Below, piece by piece: positions 47,038-47,263 of a DNA stretch of 47,263 nt. Within the stretch, counting starts at the first letter, position 1, and each line of letters starts with the position of its first letter. The position numbers and the translations under genes are program-made. This DNA comes from Microvirga tunisiensis (GTDB lineage: Bacteria; Pseudomonadota; Alphaproteobacteria; Rhizobiales; Beijerinckiaceae), in NCBI RefSeq assembly GCF_009296175.1, contig NZ_VOSK01000027.1:1-47263 (forward strand). The letters run 5' to 3'. The notes beneath the pieces were generated by a model. It did no database searches. It saw nothing but the letters and a program-made list of their open reading frames with translations, and had not been told where the DNA came from.

Positions 47038-47263
47038 GCCGACACGTGTCAAGCGACACCGAGATTTACGAGATAAGGCGACATCCAGTTTTACGACGGC
47101 TCAAGCGTGAGCCCGCTGGAGAGCCTCCTCCAGATCCCGCAGGCGATAGCTGCGCCCCTTGATGTTGAGAACATGCGCTCGGTGCAGCAGGCGGTCGAGG
47201 ATGGCCGTGGCCAGCACCTCGTCGCCGGCCAGCAGCTCGGTCCACTCCCGGATGCTCTTGTTC
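47037..47263 (-). mobile_element. IS21-family insertion sequence end
   Basis: The element enters from the right window edge and ends next to the broken CDF gene. The junction carries TCGGTGTCGCTT (47025-47036) and AAGCGACACCGA (47051-47062) as a 12-base inverted repeat around the palindrome GACACGTGTC; which of these is the true terminus is not certain. The istB gene end lies inside. Confidence 0.75.
47101..47263 (-). CDS. istB: IS21 transposition helper ATPase IstB, C-terminal part
   Basis: 53 residues read from the window edge: [46 protein letters not shown], then stop. This is the conserved C-terminal end of IstB, the AAA+ helper of IS21-family transposition. The rest of istB and istA lie beyond the window. 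Confidence 0.9.
   Translation of the reverse strand, partial: NKSIREWTELLAGDEVLATAILDRLLHRAHVLNIKGRSYRLRDLEEALQRAHA

Overview
The window looks like chromosomal DNA of a high-GC alphaproteobacterium, most likely Hyphomicrobiales (Methylobacteriaceae/Microvirga-like). The reasons are gene content and neighbourhoods (paired M16 peptidases after lspA; lpxK-waaA-DUF374-DUF4170-inositol phosphatase; ubiA/rsmE/class II gshA), a MutL that carries the endonuclease motif, GGAAC-N16/17-CGTT stress promoters, and several families of GTCAT/GGCCGG-type palindromic repeats. The genus assignment is inference. No rRNA, tRNA or CRISPR array was seen.

Layout. 1-2.65 kb: the end of an IS481-type element, an EAL-domain gene broken by a 26-bp tandem duplication, and a HAD hydrolase. 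2.9-5.7 kb: ribF, facing an msrB-DUF3095 operon whose second product has class III cyclase-like metal-site motifs. 5.97-13.1 kb: ileS-lspA, a small exported protein, and an active/inactive M16 peptidase pair. 13.3-16.7 kb: pgi and mutL. 16.9-19.2 kb: a decayed segment in which an ABC substrate-binding protein gene (7-bp duplication frameshift) and an aldo/keto reductase gene are both cut off at opposite ends of a second IS481-type copy. 19.5-30.1 kb: alcohol dehydrogenase, rsmD, an RluB-type pseudouridine synthase with huge arginine-rich tails, tadA, two DUF2382 stress proteins (one behind an EcfG-type promoter), a fluoroacetate dehalogenase-like hydrolase, purD, xseA and a DUF2093 gene. 30.1-34.3 kb: a five-gene lipid A/Kdo envelope operon. 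34.4-39.7 kb: ubiA, a small exported protein, rsmE, ybdK, gshA. 39.9-44.6 kb: an orphan RTX-type secreted protein, a Cache-GGDEF diguanylate cyclase, and a SugE/Gdx guanidinium exporter preceded by a guanidine-II (mini-ykkC) riboswitch and a good sigma70 promoter. 44.8-47.3 kb: ilvD, a cation-diffusion-facilitator gene cut after about 40 codons, and the end of an IS21-type element (istB).

Most genes are housekeeping: translation and tRNA/rRNA modification (ileS, tadA, rsmD, rsmE, rluB-like), envelope (lspA, lpxK, waaA), repair (mutL, xseA), cofactors, purines, branched-chain amino acids and glutathione. The less explored parts are the guanidine riboswitch-sugE-diguanylate cyclase arrangement, the msrB-DUF3095 pair, the dispersed two-hairpin repeats (five copies, A-E), and the insertion sequences that frame the decayed genes. 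No gene-free stretch exceeds about 300 bases; the larger gaps (for example 14580-14868, 19190-19464, 38054-38311, 46655-46916) are mostly filled by palindromic repeats.
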